DNA of 64,000 bases from assembly GCF_001705035.1 (NCBI RefSeq), contig NZ_MCIG01000011.1, positions 1 through 64,000 of the forward strand, in the 5' to 3' direction. Below are positions 20,440 through 32,503 of this stretch, piece after piece; the first letter of the stretch is position 1, and each line of letters starts with the position of its first letter. The notes beneath the pieces are model-generated. The model saw only the letters and a program-made list of their open reading frames with translations, had not been told where the DNA came from and ran no database searches. The position numbers and the translations under genes were made by a program. The stretch comes from Curtobacterium sp. UCD-KPL2560. Lineage in GTDB: Bacteria; Actinomycetota; Actinomycetes; Actinomycetales; Microbacteriaceae.

Positions 20440-21603
20440 GTGACCACGAACCACAACTACCTCGCCGTCATCAAGGTCGTCGGCGTCGGCGGCGGCGGCG
20501 TGAACGCCGTGAACCGCATGATCGAGCTCGGCCTCCGCGGCGTCGAGTTCATCGCGATCAACACCGACGCCCAGGCGCTCCTGCTCAGCGACGCCGACGT
20601 GAAGCTCGACGTGGGTCGTGAGATCACGCGCGGCCTCGGTGCCGGCGCGGACCCCGAGGTCGGCCGTCGTGCCGCCGAGGACCACGCCGAGGAGATCGAG
20701 GAAGCCCTCGCGGGCGCCGACATGGTCTTCGTCACCGCAGGCGAGGGCGGCGGCACCGGTACGGGTGGTGCGCCGGTCGTCGCGCGCATCGCGAAGTCGA
20801 TCGGCGCGCTCACCATCGGCGTCGTCACGAAGCCGTTCAGCTTCGAGGGCAAGCGTCGCCAGTCCCAGGCCGAGAACGGCGTCGCCGGACTCAAGGACGA
20901 GGTCGACACGCTCATCGTCGTCCCGAACGACCGCCTGCTCGAGATCTCCGACCGCGGCATCTCCATGGTCGAGGCCTTCGCGACCGCCGACCAGGTGCTG
21001 CTCGCCGGCGTGCAGGGCATCACCGACCTCATCACGACCCCGGGTCTGATCAACCTCGACTTCGCCGACGTCAAGTCGGTCATGCAGGGCGCCGGTTCCG
21101 CGCTCATGGGCATCGGTTCGTCCCGCGGGGCCGACCGGGCGATCAAGGCCGCCGAGCTCGCCGTGGCCTCGCCCCTGCTCGAGGCCTCGATCGACGGTGC
21201 GCACGGTGTGCTGCTCTCGATCCAGGGTGGGTCGAACCTCGGCATCTTCGAGATCAACGACGCCGCGCGCCTGGTGCAGGAAGCGGTCCACCCCGAGGCC
21301 AACATCATCTTCGGTGCCGTCATCGACGACACCCTCGGCGACGAGGTCCGCGTGACCGTCATCGCCGCCGGCTTCGACGGCGGCGAGCCGAGCGCACAGC
21401 AGAAGGAGCGTCGCTCGAGCTGGGTCGACCCCGAGGGCGGCTCGTCCGCTCCCGCGTCCAGCGGTGCGACCGGTTCGATCGAGGACACCGCGACCAGCAC
21501 GCCGTCGTGGGCCTCGCAGCAGCACGAGGCGCCGGCGCAGCGCGCCGCCGACCCGGCCTTCGACGGCGACGACGAACTCGACGTCCCCGACTTCCTCAAG
21601 TAA
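20440..21603 (+). CDS. ftsZ: Cell division GTPase FtsZ
   Basis: 387-residue tubulin homologue that forms the Z-ring. The N-terminal motif [18 protein letters not shown], tubulin signature GGGTGTG at 103-109, NTDAQAL, the T7 region with [11 protein letters not shown], and a flexible linker ending in the conserved C-terminal peptide [11 protein letters not shown] that docks SepF and other partners. Start is GTG 20440 with GGAGG about 10 nt upstream; an upstream in-frame TTG at 20410 has no support. Confidence 0.98.
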   Translation: MTTNHNYLAVIKVVGVGGGGVNAVNRMIELGLRGVEFIAINTDAQALLLSDADVKLDVGREITRGLGAGADPEVGRRAAEDHAEEIEEALAGADMVFVTAGEGGGTGTGGAPVVARIAKSIGALTIGVVTKPFSFEGKRRQSQAENGVAGLKDEVDTLIVVPNDRLLEISDRGISMVEAFATADQVLLAGVQGITDLITTPGLINLDFADVKSVMQGAGSALMGIGSSRGADRAIKAAELAVASPLLEASIDGAHGVLLSIQGGSNLGIFEINDAARLVQEAVHPEANIIFGAVIDDTLGDEVRVTVIAAGFDGGEPSAQQKERRSSWVDPEGGSSAPASSGATGSIEDTATSTPSWASQQHEAPAQRAADPAFDGDDELDVPDFLK

Positions 21604-21623
21604 GGAACGATGGCAGCCGACTT

Positions 21624-21667
21624 GCGCCTCCCGTCCGCCTCGTCACCCGACGACGGACGGGAGGCGC
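21624..21667. repeat. Dispersed palindromic element, copy 3 (arms in reversed order)
   Basis: Arm GCGCCTCCCGTCCG at 21624-21637 and CGGACGGGAGGCGC at 21654-21667, perfect 14-bp pairing around a 16-nt loop. Here the C-rich arm comes first, opposite to other copies. The right arm's GGGAGG is positioned as the Shine-Dalgarno of yggS (GTG 21673). Confidence 0.9.
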
Positions 21668-21672
21668 GTGCT

Positions 21673-22371
21673 GTGTCCGGTGGTGACGACGCGCTCGCGA
21701 CGCGGCTCGCGACGGTGCGCGGCAGCATCGCCGACGCGGCACGCGTCGCGGGACGCAGCGTCGACGAGCTGACGCTCGTCGTCGTCACGAAGTACCACCC
21801 GGCGTCGCTCGTCCGCGACCTGGCGGCGCTCGGCGTCACCGACGTGGGGGAGAACCGCCACCAGGAGGCGCAGGCGAAGGCCGCGGAGCTCGCCGACCTC
21901 GGGCTGACCTGGCACTTCGTCGGCCAGCTCCAGTCGAAGAAGGCGCGGCAGGTCCGCCGCTACGCCGACGTGGTGCACTCGCTCGACCGGGACTCCGTCG
22001 TCGACGCCTTCGCGCCGACCGAGGCCGAGCCCGACCCGCGCGTCGTCGACGGCTTCGTGCAGGTGAACCTCACCGACGACCCGGGCCGTGGCGGCGTGCA
22101 GCCCGACGCCGTCGAGGCCATGGTCGAGCGGGTGCTCGCGACCGGGACCGTCCGCCTGCGCGGTGTGATGGCGGTCGCGCCGCTCGAGGGGTCGCCCCGC
22201 GCCGCGTTCGCCCGACTGCGGACGATCTCGGAGCGGGTGGCGTCGCTGGCGCCCGGCGCGACCGACATCTCCGCGGGGATGAGCGGTGACCACGCCGAGG
22301 CGATCGCCGAGGGCGCGACACACCTGCGGATCGGGACCGCAATCACGGGAAACCGACCGGTCGCGCCCTAG
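21673..22371 (+). CDS. yggS: YggS family pyridoxal phosphate homeostasis protein
   Basis: 232-residue PLP-binding TIM-barrel protein (PROSC/YlmE family) that buffers free pyridoxal 5'-phosphate; it regularly lies between ftsZ and sep[16 protein letters not shown] carries the PLP lysine; [23 protein letters not shown], the SLDRDSV stretch and [24 protein letters not shown] are conserved. I prefer GTG 21673 because GGGAGG lies 8 nt upstream and the family core starts at once. ATG 21610 is in frame and follows ftsZ by 6 nt, but it would translate the palindromic element into a 21-residue extension. Confidence 0.9.
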   Translation: MSGGDDALATRLATVRGSIADAARVAGRSVDELTLVVVTKYHPASLVRDLAALGVTDVGENRHQEAQAKAAELADLGLTWHFVGQLQSKKARQVRRYADVVHSLDRDSVVDAFAPTEAEPDPRVVDGFVQVNLTDDPGRGGVQPDAVEAMVERVLATGTVRLRGVMAVAPLEGSPRAAFARLRTISERVASLAPGATDISAGMSGDHAEAIAEGATHLRIGTAITGNRPVAP

Positions 22372-22374
22372 CCT
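22369..22374 (+). promoter_or_regulatory. Candidate -10 box for sepF
   Basis: TAGCCT overlaps the yggS stop codon, about 40 nt upstream of the sepF ATG. The -35 is not clear. Confidence 0.35.
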
Positions 22375-22414
22375 CGTGGCAGGGCACCCACGAGCAAGCA
22401 CGACCGGAGGAACC

Positions 22415-22981
22415 ATGGCCAACCCGCTCAAGAAGACGATGGTCTACCTCGGCCTCGCCGACGAGGAACTGTACGAGGACGAGCAGCAGGAAGCTCCCGC
22501 GCAGCAGCGGCAGCACGCCGCTCCCGCCCCCGCCGCAGCTCCGTCGGTGGCGCCCGTGCAGGAGACCCCGGCACCCGCGGCCGCTCCGGCAGCGGCACCC
22601 GCGGAGCCCAAGACGCACACCCACCAGCGCGGCGCCCAGGTCACCCCGCTCCGCCGCTCGCACACGACCGCACAGAAGGCGACCCCGGTCCAGGAAATGA
22701 ACGAGATCCTCACCGTCCACCCGCGCGAGTACAAGGACGCCCAGTCCATCGCCGAGAGCTTCCGCGACGGGATCCCCGTCATCATCAACCTCTCGCAGAT
22801 GACCGAGACCGACGCCCGCCGCATGATCGACTTCGCGTCGGGGCTGTCCCTCGGGCTGTACGGCAAGATCGAGCGCGTGACCAACAAGGTCTTCCTGCTG
22901 TCGCCCGCCCACGTCGCGGTGAGCGGCGAGCCGGCTGAGGTAGAGTCCGACATCGAGGCGTCCTTCTTCGCCCAGTCCTGA
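22415..22981 (+). CDS. sepF: Cell division protein SepF
   Basis: 188-residue membrane anchor for FtsZ in actinobacteria and firmicutes. N-terminal amphipathic helix [14 protein letters not shown], a Gln/Ala/Pro-rich linker (about 25-85), and the SepF dimer domain with [24 protein letters not shown] and [23 protein letters not shown] 22415 has CGGAGG just upstream. Actinobacteria lack FtsA and ZipA, so SepF is the main Z-ring tether. Confidence 0.96.
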   Translation: MANPLKKTMVYLGLADEELYEDEQQEAPAQQRQHAAPAPAAAPSVAPVQETPAPAAAPAAAPAEPKTHTHQRGAQVTPLRRSHTTAQKATPVQEMNEILTVHPREYKDAQSIAESFRDGIPVIINLSQMTETDARRMIDFASGLSLGLYGKIERVTNKVFLLSPAHVAVSGEPAEVESDIEASFFAQS

Positions 22982-23054
22982 GCCGGCCCCCGGTTCACCC
23001 GCCCCCGTGCGGCCGTCGGTCTGACGGGCGCACCCGAGCCGAGCGAGCCCCATC

Positions 23055-23351
23055 GTGTCACTGGTCTTCGGGATCCTGTCCTTCGCCCTCCTCCTCTACT
23101 TCTTCGTGATGTGGGGCCGGTTCGCGCTCGACATCGTGCAGGCGTACAACCGGTCGTGGCGTCCCCGGGGCGGCGTGCTCGTGCTCTCGGAGTTCGTGTA
23201 CACCGTGACCGACCCGCCGATCCGGGCCGTGCGCAAGCTCCTCCCGCCGTTGCGGATGGGGCCGGTCGCACTCGACTTCGGGTGGACCATCGTCATGCTC
23301 GTCGTGATCATCCTCCGGGTGATCGTCGGCACGCTCGCCCGGTCGTTCTGA
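23055..23351 (+). CDS. YggT family membrane protein
   Basis: 98-residue protein with two hydrophobic segments (about 2-22 and 73-94) and the YggT hallmark TDPPIRAVRKLLPPLRMGPVALDF between them. The family always neighbours sepF and divIVA in actinobacteria and is thought to act in envelope homeostasis or osmotic tolerance; its biochemical role is unknown. GTG start at 23055, 73 nt after sepF. Confidence 0.9.
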   Translation: MSLVFGILSFALLLYFFVMWGRFALDIVQAYNRSWRPRGGVLVLSEFVYTVTDPPIRAVRKLLPPLRMGPVALDFGWTIVMLVVIILRVIVGTLARSF

Positions 23352-23382
23352 CCGGATCGGTCCCGACACGCGCCACGCCGGG

Positions 23383-23410
23383 GCCCGGACACCGTTCCGG
23401 GCACGGTGTC
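23383..23410 (+). promoter_or_regulatory. Overlapping alternative hairpins between yggT and wag31
   Basis: GCCCGGA (23383-23389) can pair with TCCGGGC (23396-23402), or GACACCGT (23388-23395) with ACGGTGTC (23403-23410). The two stems share bases and exclude each other. No T tract follows either. Confidence 0.5.
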
Positions 23411-23473
23411 GGTGTACGGTGGTCGGGATCGAGGCCCGCTCCGGCAGGCCTCCGCACCACTCGGCACGGCTGG

Positions 23474-23479
23474 TAGGTT
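23474..23479 (+). promoter_or_regulatory. Candidate -10 box for wag31
   Basis: TAGGTT, 54 nt upstream of the ATG at 23534. No clear -35. Confidence 0.4.
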
Positions 23480-23533
23480 CGGTCGTGACGCAAGTGGTTC
23501 CACACGTTCAGCAGTTCTATCGAGGTGACGGCA

Positions 23534-24226
23534 ATGGCTTTGACGCCGGAAGACGTAGTCAACAAGCGGTTCCAGCCGACGAAGTTCCGTGAGGGCTACG
23601 ACCAGGACGAGGTCGACGACTTCCTGGACGAGGTCGTCGTCGAGCTCCGTCGTCTGACGGCCGAGAACGACGAGCTGCGCCAGCGCCTGCAGTCGGCCGA
23701 GTCCGCGCCGAAGCTGGCGAAGGACGAGCAGTCGGCACCGGCCTCCGCTCCGGAGCCCGAGCCCACCCCGGCCCCCGTCGCCGCAGCACCGGAGCCCGCT
23801 CCGGTCGCCGCCGCCGCGCCGGCCCCGTCGACGGTCCCCGCCGACGAGGACACCGAGGGCACCACGAACCTCCTCACGCTCGCTCGCCGTCTGCACGAGG
23901 AGCACGTCCGCGAGGGCGTCGAGAAGCGTGACGCGCTCATCGCCGAGGGCACCGCGCAGGCCGCCCGCCTGGTCTCCGAGGCCGAGGCGAAGCAGCGCCA
24001 GATCATCGCGGACACCGAGAACACCAACCGCCAGCGCGTGCAGGTGCTCGAGCAGGAGCAGCGCCAGCTCGAGGGCAAGATCGACGAGCTCCGCACGTTC
24101 GAGCGCGACTACCGTGCGCAGCTCAAGAGCTACATCCAGGGGCAGCTCGCCGAGCTCGACGGTTCGGGCTCCGAGCAGTCCGGCCTCACCCCCGCGCCGG
24201 CATCGGCGCAGGGCTTCGGCAACTGA
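23534..24226 (+). CDS. wag31: Polar growth scaffold DivIVA/Wag31
   Basis: 230-residue coiled-coil protein that marks the poles and directs tip growth. N-terminal DivIVA domain MALTPEDVVNKRFQPTKFRE then YDQDEVDDFLDEVVVELRRL (about 1-45), a Pro/Ala/Glu-rich linker (65-105) and a long C-terminal coiled coil (110-205) rich in Glu, Gln, Arg. ATG 23534 has GAGG 8 nt upstream; the upstream GTG 23525 is in frame but lies within that site. Overlapping hairpins and a TAGGTT box precede it. lspA follows after 2 nt. Confidence 0.96.
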   Translation: MALTPEDVVNKRFQPTKFREGYDQDEVDDFLDEVVVELRRLTAENDELRQRLQSAESAPKLAKDEQSAPASAPEPEPTPAPVAAAPEPAPVAAAAPAPSTVPADEDTEGTTNLLTLARRLHEEHVREGVEKRDALIAEGTAQAARLVSEAEAKQRQIIADTENTNRQRVQVLEQEQRQLEGKIDELRTFERDYRAQLKSYIQGQLAELDGSGSEQSGLTPAPASAQGFGN

Positions 24227-24228
24227 CG

Positions 24229-24978
24229 TTGGTCCGACCAGCACCATCGGCGAAGGTCAGTGCCCGCGCTATCGCGGCACTGGCCTTCGCCGCTGTCGTC
24301 GTGGTGGCGCTCGACCAGGGCGTGAAGGCCCTCGTCGTCGCGAACCTGCCGTACGGCCAGCCCGTCGCCGTCCTCGGGGACGCCCTGCAGTTCTTCTACG
24401 TGCGGAACCCCGGCGCCGCGTTCTCGTTCGCGGTCAACATGACGTGGGTGTTCTCGATCGTGTCGACGGCCGTGGTCGTGGCGATCATCGTCTTCGCGCG
24501 GCGCATCCGGTCGATGTGGTGGGCGCTCGTCCTGGGCATGCTGCTCGGCGGCGCGCTCGGCAACCTGCTCGACCGGCTCTTCCGTGAGCCCGGCTTCGGT
24601 CGCGGGCACGTGGTCGACTTCATCTCCACGCCGTGGATGATGCCGGCGATCTACAACATCGCGGACGCGTTCATCTGCGTCAGCATGGTCGTGTTCGTGC
24701 TGCTCGTCGTGTTCGGGGTCAACCTCGACGGGACGCGCACGCCGTCGGCGAAGCAGCAGCGCGCCGACGCCGCGGCCGCCGCCTCGTCGTCCGACGACGA
24801 CGTCGAGCGCGTCGCGCACCGCGTCGCGGACGACGGGACCGCCGCCCGTGACGCAGCCGTCCCGACGACCGCGGCCGACGCTGCGGACGCGGGTCGCGCC
24901 TCCCGGCCGGCCGACCGCACCACGGACCCGCGCGGGCCGCACGACCTCCGCGACGCGCTCGGACACGACGCGACGTGA
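24229..24978 (+). CDS. lspA: Lipoprotein signal peptidase LspA with long C-terminal tail
   Basis: 249-residue aspartic protease of the membrane that cleaves prolipoproteins. About four membrane segments; the active-site regions [12 protein letters not shown] and [11 protein letters not shown] carry the two catalytic Asp residues, and [12 protein letters not shown] is conserved. Family length is about 160-200; here a hydrophilic Ala/Asp/Arg tail (from about 165) is added. That tail includes half an arm of the dispersed palindrome (GRASRP). The only plausible start is TTG 24229, 2 nt after wag31, without a Shine-Dalgarno, so translation is probably coupled. Its first 20 codons hold a 15-bp inverted repeat. 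Confidence 0.9.
   Translation: MVRPAPSAKVSARAIAALAFAAVVVVALDQGVKALVVANLPYGQPVAVLGDALQFFYVRNPGAAFSFAVNMTWVFSIVSTAVVVAIIVFARRIRSMWWALVLGMLLGGALGNLLDRLFREPGFGRGHVVDFISTPWMMPAIYNIADAFICVSMVVFVLLVVFGVNLDGTRTPSAKQQRADAAAAASSSDDDVERVAHRVADDGTAARDAAVPTTAADAADAGRASRPADRTTDPRGPHDLRDALGHDAT
24250..24290 (+). promoter_or_regulatory. Long hairpin inside the first codons of lspA
   Basis: GCGAAGGTCAGTGCC (24250-24264) pairs with GGCACTGGCCTTCGC (24276-24290), 14 Watson-Crick pairs plus one G-U, 11-nt loop. It begins 23 nt after the wag31 stop. It could attenuate transcription after wag31 or limit lspA translation. Confidence 0.55.
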
Positions 24979-25907
24979 GCGTCGAGTCCCGGTCCCTGCC
25001 CGTGCCGGACGGGCTCGCGGGCGAGCGCGTCGACGCCGCCCTCGCGAAGCTGCTCGGCTTCAGCCGGTCGTTCGCGGCCGACGTCGTCGCCGCGGGCGGC
25101 GTCAGCGTCGACGGCGTGACGGTCGGCAAGTCCGATCGGCTGCACGCCGACTCCTGGCTCGAGGTGTCGTGGTCGCCCAAGGAGCCGCCGCGGATCGTCC
25201 CGGTCGAGGTGCCGGGCATGACGATCGTCCACGACGACGAGGACATCGTCGTCGTCGACAAGCCAGTCGGTGTCGCCGCGCACCCGTCGCCCGGGTGGGA
25301 CGGCCCGACCGTCCCCGGCGGGCTCGCCGCCGCGGGATTCACGATCGCGACCTCCGGCGCCGCCGAGCGTGCGGGCATCGTGCACCGGCTCGACGTCGGG
25401 ACGTCCGGGCTCATGGTCGTCGCGAAGACCGAGACCGCGTACACGCACCTGAAGCGGGCGTTCAAGGAGCGGACCGTCGAGAAGGTCTACCACGCGCTCG
25501 CGCAGGGGCACCCCGACCCGAGCTCCGGCACGATCGACGCGCCCATCGGACGGCACCCGTCGAGCGACTGGAAGTTCGCGGTCACCGCGGACGGCAAGCC
25601 GAGCGTGACGCACTACGAGACCCTCGAGGCGTTCCGTGCCGCGTCGCTGCTCGAGGTGCACCTGGAGACCGGGCGCACCCACCAGATCCGCGTGCACATG
25701 GCCGCCACCCGGCACCCGCTCGTCGGGGACACCACGTACGGCGCCGACCCGGTGCTCGCCGGGGAGCTCGGGCTGACGCGGCAGTGGCTCGACGCGGTCC
25801 GGCTCGGCTTCGCGCACCCGCGCACGGGGGAGTGGGTGTCGTTCGAGGCGTCCTACCCCGAGGACCTGCAGGTCGCGCTCGACCGGATCCGGGCCGCGTC
25901 CGCCTGA
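24975..25907 (+). CDS. rluD: RluD/RluA-family 23S rRNA pseudouridine synthase
   Basis: 310 residues. An N-terminal S4-like RNA-binding domain ([26 protein letters not shown]) is followed by the catalytic domain with [16 protein letters not shown] and [16 protein letters not shown], where Asp140 is the nucleophile; the [10 protein letters not shown] motif is also present. The exact uridines cannot be read from sequence; RluD-type enzymes modify helix 69 of 23S rRNA. GTG start overlaps the lspA stop as GTGA. The lspA-rluD pairing is common in bacteria. Confidence 0.93.
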   Translation: MSVESRSLPVPDGLAGERVDAALAKLLGFSRSFAADVVAAGGVSVDGVTVGKSDRLHADSWLEVSWSPKEPPRIVPVEVPGMTIVHDDEDIVVVDKPVGVAAHPSPGWDGPTVPGGLAAAGFTIATSGAAERAGIVHRLDVGTSGLMVVAKTETAYTHLKRAFKERTVEKVYHALAQGHPDPSSGTIDAPIGRHPSSDWKFAVTADGKPSVTHYETLEAFRAASLLEVHLETGRTHQIRVHMAATRHPLVGDTTYGADPVLAGELGLTRQWLDAVRLGFAHPRTGEWVSFEASYPEDLQVALDRIRAASA

Positions 25908-25923
25908 CGGCGACCGCCGCCGG

Positions 25924-25954
25924 GCCACGCGCCGCCGGGCGGGCGGCGCGTGGC
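25924..25954 (+). terminator. Terminator-like hairpin after rluD
   Basis: GCCACGCGCCGCC (25924-25936) pairs perfectly with GGCGGCGCGTGGC (25942-25954) across a 5-nt loop, 16 nt after the rluD stop. No T tract. Confidence 0.65.
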
Positions 25955-26088
25955 AGCGTGGCGGCGCCGCCCTGGCCGAGCGGGCCCGATCCGTCCCACT
26001 CGGTGCGTCCGCCCGACGGTCCGCACCCGCTCGGCGAACACCGCGCGGCGTGTCCCGCGCGTTCGTTCGGCGCCGAGCCAGTCCACGC

Positions 26089-26134
26089 CCGGACGGGAGG
26101 CGCGTTGCGGCGCCGCCACGCGCCTCCCGTCCGG
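26089..26134. repeat. Dispersed palindromic element, copy 4
   Basis: Outer 17 bp of the arms (26089-26105 and 26118-26134) pair perfectly; core CCGGACGGGAGGCGCGT. It lies between the first and second 91-bp repeats in the rluD-dnaE gap. Confidence 0.9.
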
Positions 26135-26243
26135 CACCGGGTCGCGTCCACCGTCGGCCCCCGAGCGCGCACGTTCCGTCTCGATCGGCGCCATCAGGCG
26201 ACGTGTACCGCCCGCTCCGCGGAACGCGCGCGGCATGTCCTGT

Positions 26244-26325
26244 CCGCTCGGCAGGGCCGGCCCGCCCGGCGAGCCGAGCGGCGAGGGCCGCTCGGCAGGG
26301 CCGGCCCGCTCCGCGAGCCGAGCGG
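26244..26325. repeat. Two 38-bp direct repeats, each a palindrome
   Basis: Copies 26244-26281 and 26288-26325, 44-bp period. Each starts CCGCTCGGC and ends GCCGAGCGG, with GGGCCGGCCC between, so each can fold into a hairpin. They overlap the ends of the 91-bp repeats. Confidence 0.8.
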
Positions 26326-26442
26326 GCCTTCTCCGTCACGGTGGGCGGCATCGAGCGACGCGAACCGCCCGATCGGCGCAACGCCCGTGGCGTGTCCTGC
26401 CCGCTCGCGGGGCGGGCAGCGCCGGACGCCGGTCGGCGCTCG

Positions 26443-26496
26443 CGTCGGACACGCGCGGGAACGTCTGCGGTCACGTCGGACACGCGCGGGAACGTC
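26443..26496. repeat. 23-bp direct repeat, 31-bp period, upstream of dnaE
   Basis: Two identical copies at 26443-26465 and 26474-26496 (core CGGACACGCGCGGGAACGTC). They sit 13 bp upstream of the dnaE -10 box, in the position of activator or repressor sites. Confidence 0.75.
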
Positions 26497-26508
26497 GCCG
26501 GTCGCGGT

Positions 26509-26514
26509 TAGGCT
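26509..26514 (+). promoter_or_regulatory. Candidate -10 box of dnaE
   Basis: TAGGCT, 38 nt before the GTG of dnaE. The -35 would fall in the second 23-bp direct repeat. Confidence 0.45.
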
Positions 26515-26552
26515 GTTCCCGCCCCGCAGCAGACCGTCGAACCGGAGGTACC

Positions 26553-30086
<3,534 letters not shown>

Positions 30087-30093
30087 GCACGGC

Positions 30094-31164
30094 GTGACCG
30101 ACCCCGGAGCGCCACGGCCGTCGGCCGCGGTGCTCCGGGCGTTCGGGGCCGGTGGCCGCACGCCGGTCCGCCTCGACGGTGGGCGCGGGGAGACGTGGCG
30201 CGCAGGTGACGTCGTCCTGCGTCCGCACGGTGACGTCCGGGAGGCGCGGTGGCGGTCCGACACGCTGGCCCGGCTCCCGCACACGGCTGCGTTCCGGACG
30301 CCCCGCCCGGTCGCGGCTGCGGTCGGCGGAGGCAGGTCCGTCGGCGCCGGGGCCGTCGCTGTCGGCCCCGCGGGTGTCGACCGCGCGGGTGTCGACCGCC
30401 GGGCCGTCGACCCGGGGCCCGTCGACCCGGGGCCCGTCGACCCGGGGCCCGTCGAACCCGGGTCGGGCGACGCGCGGTCGGCCGGTCCCTGGTTCGTCGA
30501 CGGGTGGGAGGCGTGGGAGTGGCTCGACGGTGCGACGGACCCCGCGCGCGTCGAGGACGTCGTCCGCGCCGGGTCGGCGTTCGAGGCAGCCCTGGCGGGC
30601 CTCGGCCGGCCCGCGTTCCTCGACCTGGTCGACGACCCGTGGAGCCGCGCCGACCGCGTGGTGTGGGCCGCCGGGCCAGCACAGCCCGACACTCCGGGGG
30701 ACCGCGCACCGCGCACCGACCCGCCGCCGCGCACCGACCCGCCGCCGCGCACCGACCGGCTGCTCCGCACCGATCCGCTGCTGCGCCGCCTGGCCGGATC
30801 GTTCCGGTCCGTCCGGACGCCCGAGCAGCCGGTGCACGGCGACCTGCTCGGCAACGTGCTGTTCGCGCAGGGGCAGCCGCCCGCGGTGTTCGACTGGGCG
30901 CCCTACTGGCGACCGGCGGGGTACGGTGCCGCGGTCGCCGCCGTGGACGCTGTCTGCTGGCACGGTGTCCCGCTCCGACGGCTCGGGCCGCTCGGGGAGC
31001 TCGCCGCCGCGCCCGAGTGGCCGCAGCTGCTCGTCCGTGCGCTCGCGTTCCGGGTCGTCACGCTGCACCTGCTCGGCGCCTGGGACGCCGGATCGACCGC
31101 CCGGCACGGGCCCGTCGTCGACGCGCTCCTGTCGGGTGCCGCCGGTACGCTGGACCCCTCATGA
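30094..31164 (+). CDS. Aminoglycoside-phosphotransferase-like protein (TIGR02569-type), repeat-expanded
   Basis: 356 residues, GTG start 7 nt after dnaE. The fold is suggested by an N-terminal nucleotide lobe (GETWRAGDVVLRPHGD), the Brenner-like PVHGDLLGNVLF (catalytic Asp in HGD) and FDWAPYWRP (the metal-binding D). This family occurs in actinobacteria; its substrate is unknown. Two internal low-complexity insertions are coded by tandem DNA repeats: a 15-bp unit three times (30406-30450, VDPGP) and an 18-bp unit four times (30710-30781, PRTDPP-like). They lie in surface loops and may vary between strains. hisD overlaps its stop. Confidence 0.65.
   Translation: MTDPGAPRPSAAVLRAFGAGGRTPVRLDGGRGETWRAGDVVLRPHGDVREARWRSDTLARLPHTAAFRTPRPVAAAVGGGRSVGAGAVAVGPAGVDRAGVDRRAVDPGPVDPGPVDPGPVEPGSGDARSAGPWFVDGWEAWEWLDGATDPARVEDVVRAGSAFEAALAGLGRPAFLDLVDDPWSRADRVVWAAGPAQPDTPGDRAPRTDPPPRTDPPPRTDRLLRTDPLLRRLAGSFRSVRTPEQPVHGDLLGNVLFAQGQPPAVFDWAPYWRPAGYGAAVAAVDAVCWHGVPLRRLGPLGELAAAPEWPQLLVRALAFRVVTLHLLGAWDAGSTARHGPVVDALLSGAAGTLDPS
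31146..31151 (+). promoter_or_regulatory. -10 box of hisD
   Basis: TACGCT inside the preceding gene, 9 nt before the hisD ATG; no Shine-Dalgarno between. Same box and spacing class as leuS. Confidence 0.45.
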
Positions 31165-32471
31165 TGCAGCGAATCGACCTCCGCGGCGGCCTGCCCGCCC
31201 GTGCCGAACTCCTCCGTCTCATGCCGCGCGCCGCCGGTGACGTCTCGTCCGCCGTGGCGTCCGCGCGCGAGCTCGTCGACGCGGTCCGACACCAGGGAGC
31301 CGACGCGCTGCGCGACCAGGCCGAGCGGTTCGACGGGGGAGCGCCCGAGCACGTGCGGGTGCCCGCCGCCGAGATCGCCGCGGCCGTCGCGGGGCTCACG
31401 CCGGAGCTCCGGGCCGCGCTCGACGAGGCCATTCGCCGCGTCCGTGCCGCGAGTGCCGCGCAGGTGCCCGCCGGATCGGTGACGACCCTCGCCGACGGCG
31501 CCGAGGTGCACCAGCGCTGGCAGCCGATGCGCCGCGTCGGGCTCTACGTCCCCGGCGGCAAGGCCGTCTACCCGTCGAGCGTCGTGATGAACGTCGTCCC
31601 GGCCCAGGTCGCCGGCGTCGGCTCCATCGCGCTCGTGTCGCCGCCCCAGCGCGACCACGGCGGCCGGGTCCACCCGACGATCCTCGCCGCGGCGGGGCTG
31701 CTCGGCATCGACGAGGTCTACGCCATGGGCGGTGCCGGCGCGGTCGGTGCCCTCGCGTACGGCGTCGCGTCGATCGGCCTCGAGCCGGTCGACCTCGTCA
31801 CCGGTCCGGGCAACAACTACGTCGCCGCGGCCAAGCGCCTCGTGCGCGGCGTCGTCGGCATCGACTCCGAGGCCGGGGCGACCGAGATCCTCGTGATCGC
31901 CGACGACACCGCCGACCCGGGCTTCGTCGCCGCCGACCTGGTGAGCCAGGCCGAGCACGACGAGCAGGCCGGCAGCGTGCTCGTGACGACGTCCGAGGCG
32001 TTCGCCGACGCCGTGGAGGCGGCCATCCCGGAACGGGTGGCTGCGCTCGGGACGGCTGCGCGCCTCCAAACCGCCCTGGACGGACCGCAGTCGGCGGTCG
32101 TGCTCGTGGACTCGCTCGCCGACGCCGCGACCGTGAGCAACGCGTACGGGCCGGAGCACCTCGAGGTGCAGACCGCCGACGACGACGCGGTCCTCGCCGA
32201 CATCGACGCGGCCGGTGCCGTCTTCGTCGGACCGAGCACGCCCGTGAGCCTCGGGGACTACCTGGCGGGGTCGAACCACGTCCTGCCGACAGGGGGTCAG
32301 GCGCGCTTCGGGTCCGGGTTGTCGGCGTCCACGTTCCTCCGCCCGCAGCAGGTGATCCGGTACTCGCCGACAGCGTTGGCAGAGGTCGCTCCGCACATCG
32401 TGGCGCTGGCGACCGAGGAGCAGCTCCCCGGTCACGCCGCCGCGGTGACGGAACGCACCGGCCGGGCCTGA
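31161..32471 (+). CDS. hisD: Histidinol dehydrogenase
   Basis: 436 residues; two-step NAD-dependent oxidation of histidinol to histidine in the cytosol. Conserved: RRVGLYVPGGKAVYPSSVVMN, DEVYAMGGAGAVGALAYG, LVTGPGNNYVAAAKR, GIDSEAGATEILVIAD, DLVSQAEHDEQA (zinc ligand region), NAYGPEHLEVQ, and GDYLAGSNHVLPTGG. ATG 31161 overlaps the upstream stop; ATG 31164 is the next codon. The rest of the his operon is not adjacent. Confidence 0.97.
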   Translation: MMQRIDLRGGLPARAELLRLMPRAAGDVSSAVASARELVDAVRHQGADALRDQAERFDGGAPEHVRVPAAEIAAAVAGLTPELRAALDEAIRRVRAASAAQVPAGSVTTLADGAEVHQRWQPMRRVGLYVPGGKAVYPSSVVMNVVPAQVAGVGSIALVSPPQRDHGGRVHPTILAAAGLLGIDEVYAMGGAGAVGALAYGVASIGLEPVDLVTGPGNNYVAAAKRLVRGVVGIDSEAGATEILVIADDTADPGFVAADLVSQAEHDEQAGSVLVTTSEAFADAVEAAIPERVAALGTAARLQTALDGPQSAVVLVDSLADAATVSNAYGPEHLEVQTADDDAVLADIDAAGAVFVGPSTPVSLGDYLAGSNHVLPTGGQARFGSGLSASTFLRPQQVIRYSPTALAEVAPHIVALATEEQLPGHAAAVTERTGRA

Positions 32472-32488
32472 CGGCAGCCGGGAGCCGG

Positions 32489-32494
32489 TAGCCT
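32489..32494 (+). promoter_or_regulatory. -10 box of nrdR
   Basis: TAGCCT in the 32-bp hisD-nrdR gap, 9 nt before the ATG. Confidence 0.45.
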
Positions 32495-32503
32495 GGGACG
32501 GCC

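Larger units (their letters stand above)
25977..26409. repeat. Three ~91-bp diverged repeats upstream of dnaE
   Basis: Units at 25977-26067, 26162-26252 and 26319-26409, equal in length and roughly 60-70% alike by eye. They begin CGAGCG and, in the last two, end CCGCTCG, so the third has a 9-bp terminal inverted repeat CGAGCGGGC/GCCCGCTCG. No credible gene lies in the 645-bp gap between rluD and dnaE; it is filled with these repeats, palindromes and the dnaE promoter. Confidence 0.65.

Noticed and set aside
25950-26552. In-frame upstream extension of dnaE (about 200 codons)
   Set aside because: It is made of repeats and palindromes, has no DnaE homology, and the GTG at 26553 has a good ribosome binding site and the conserved PHP start.
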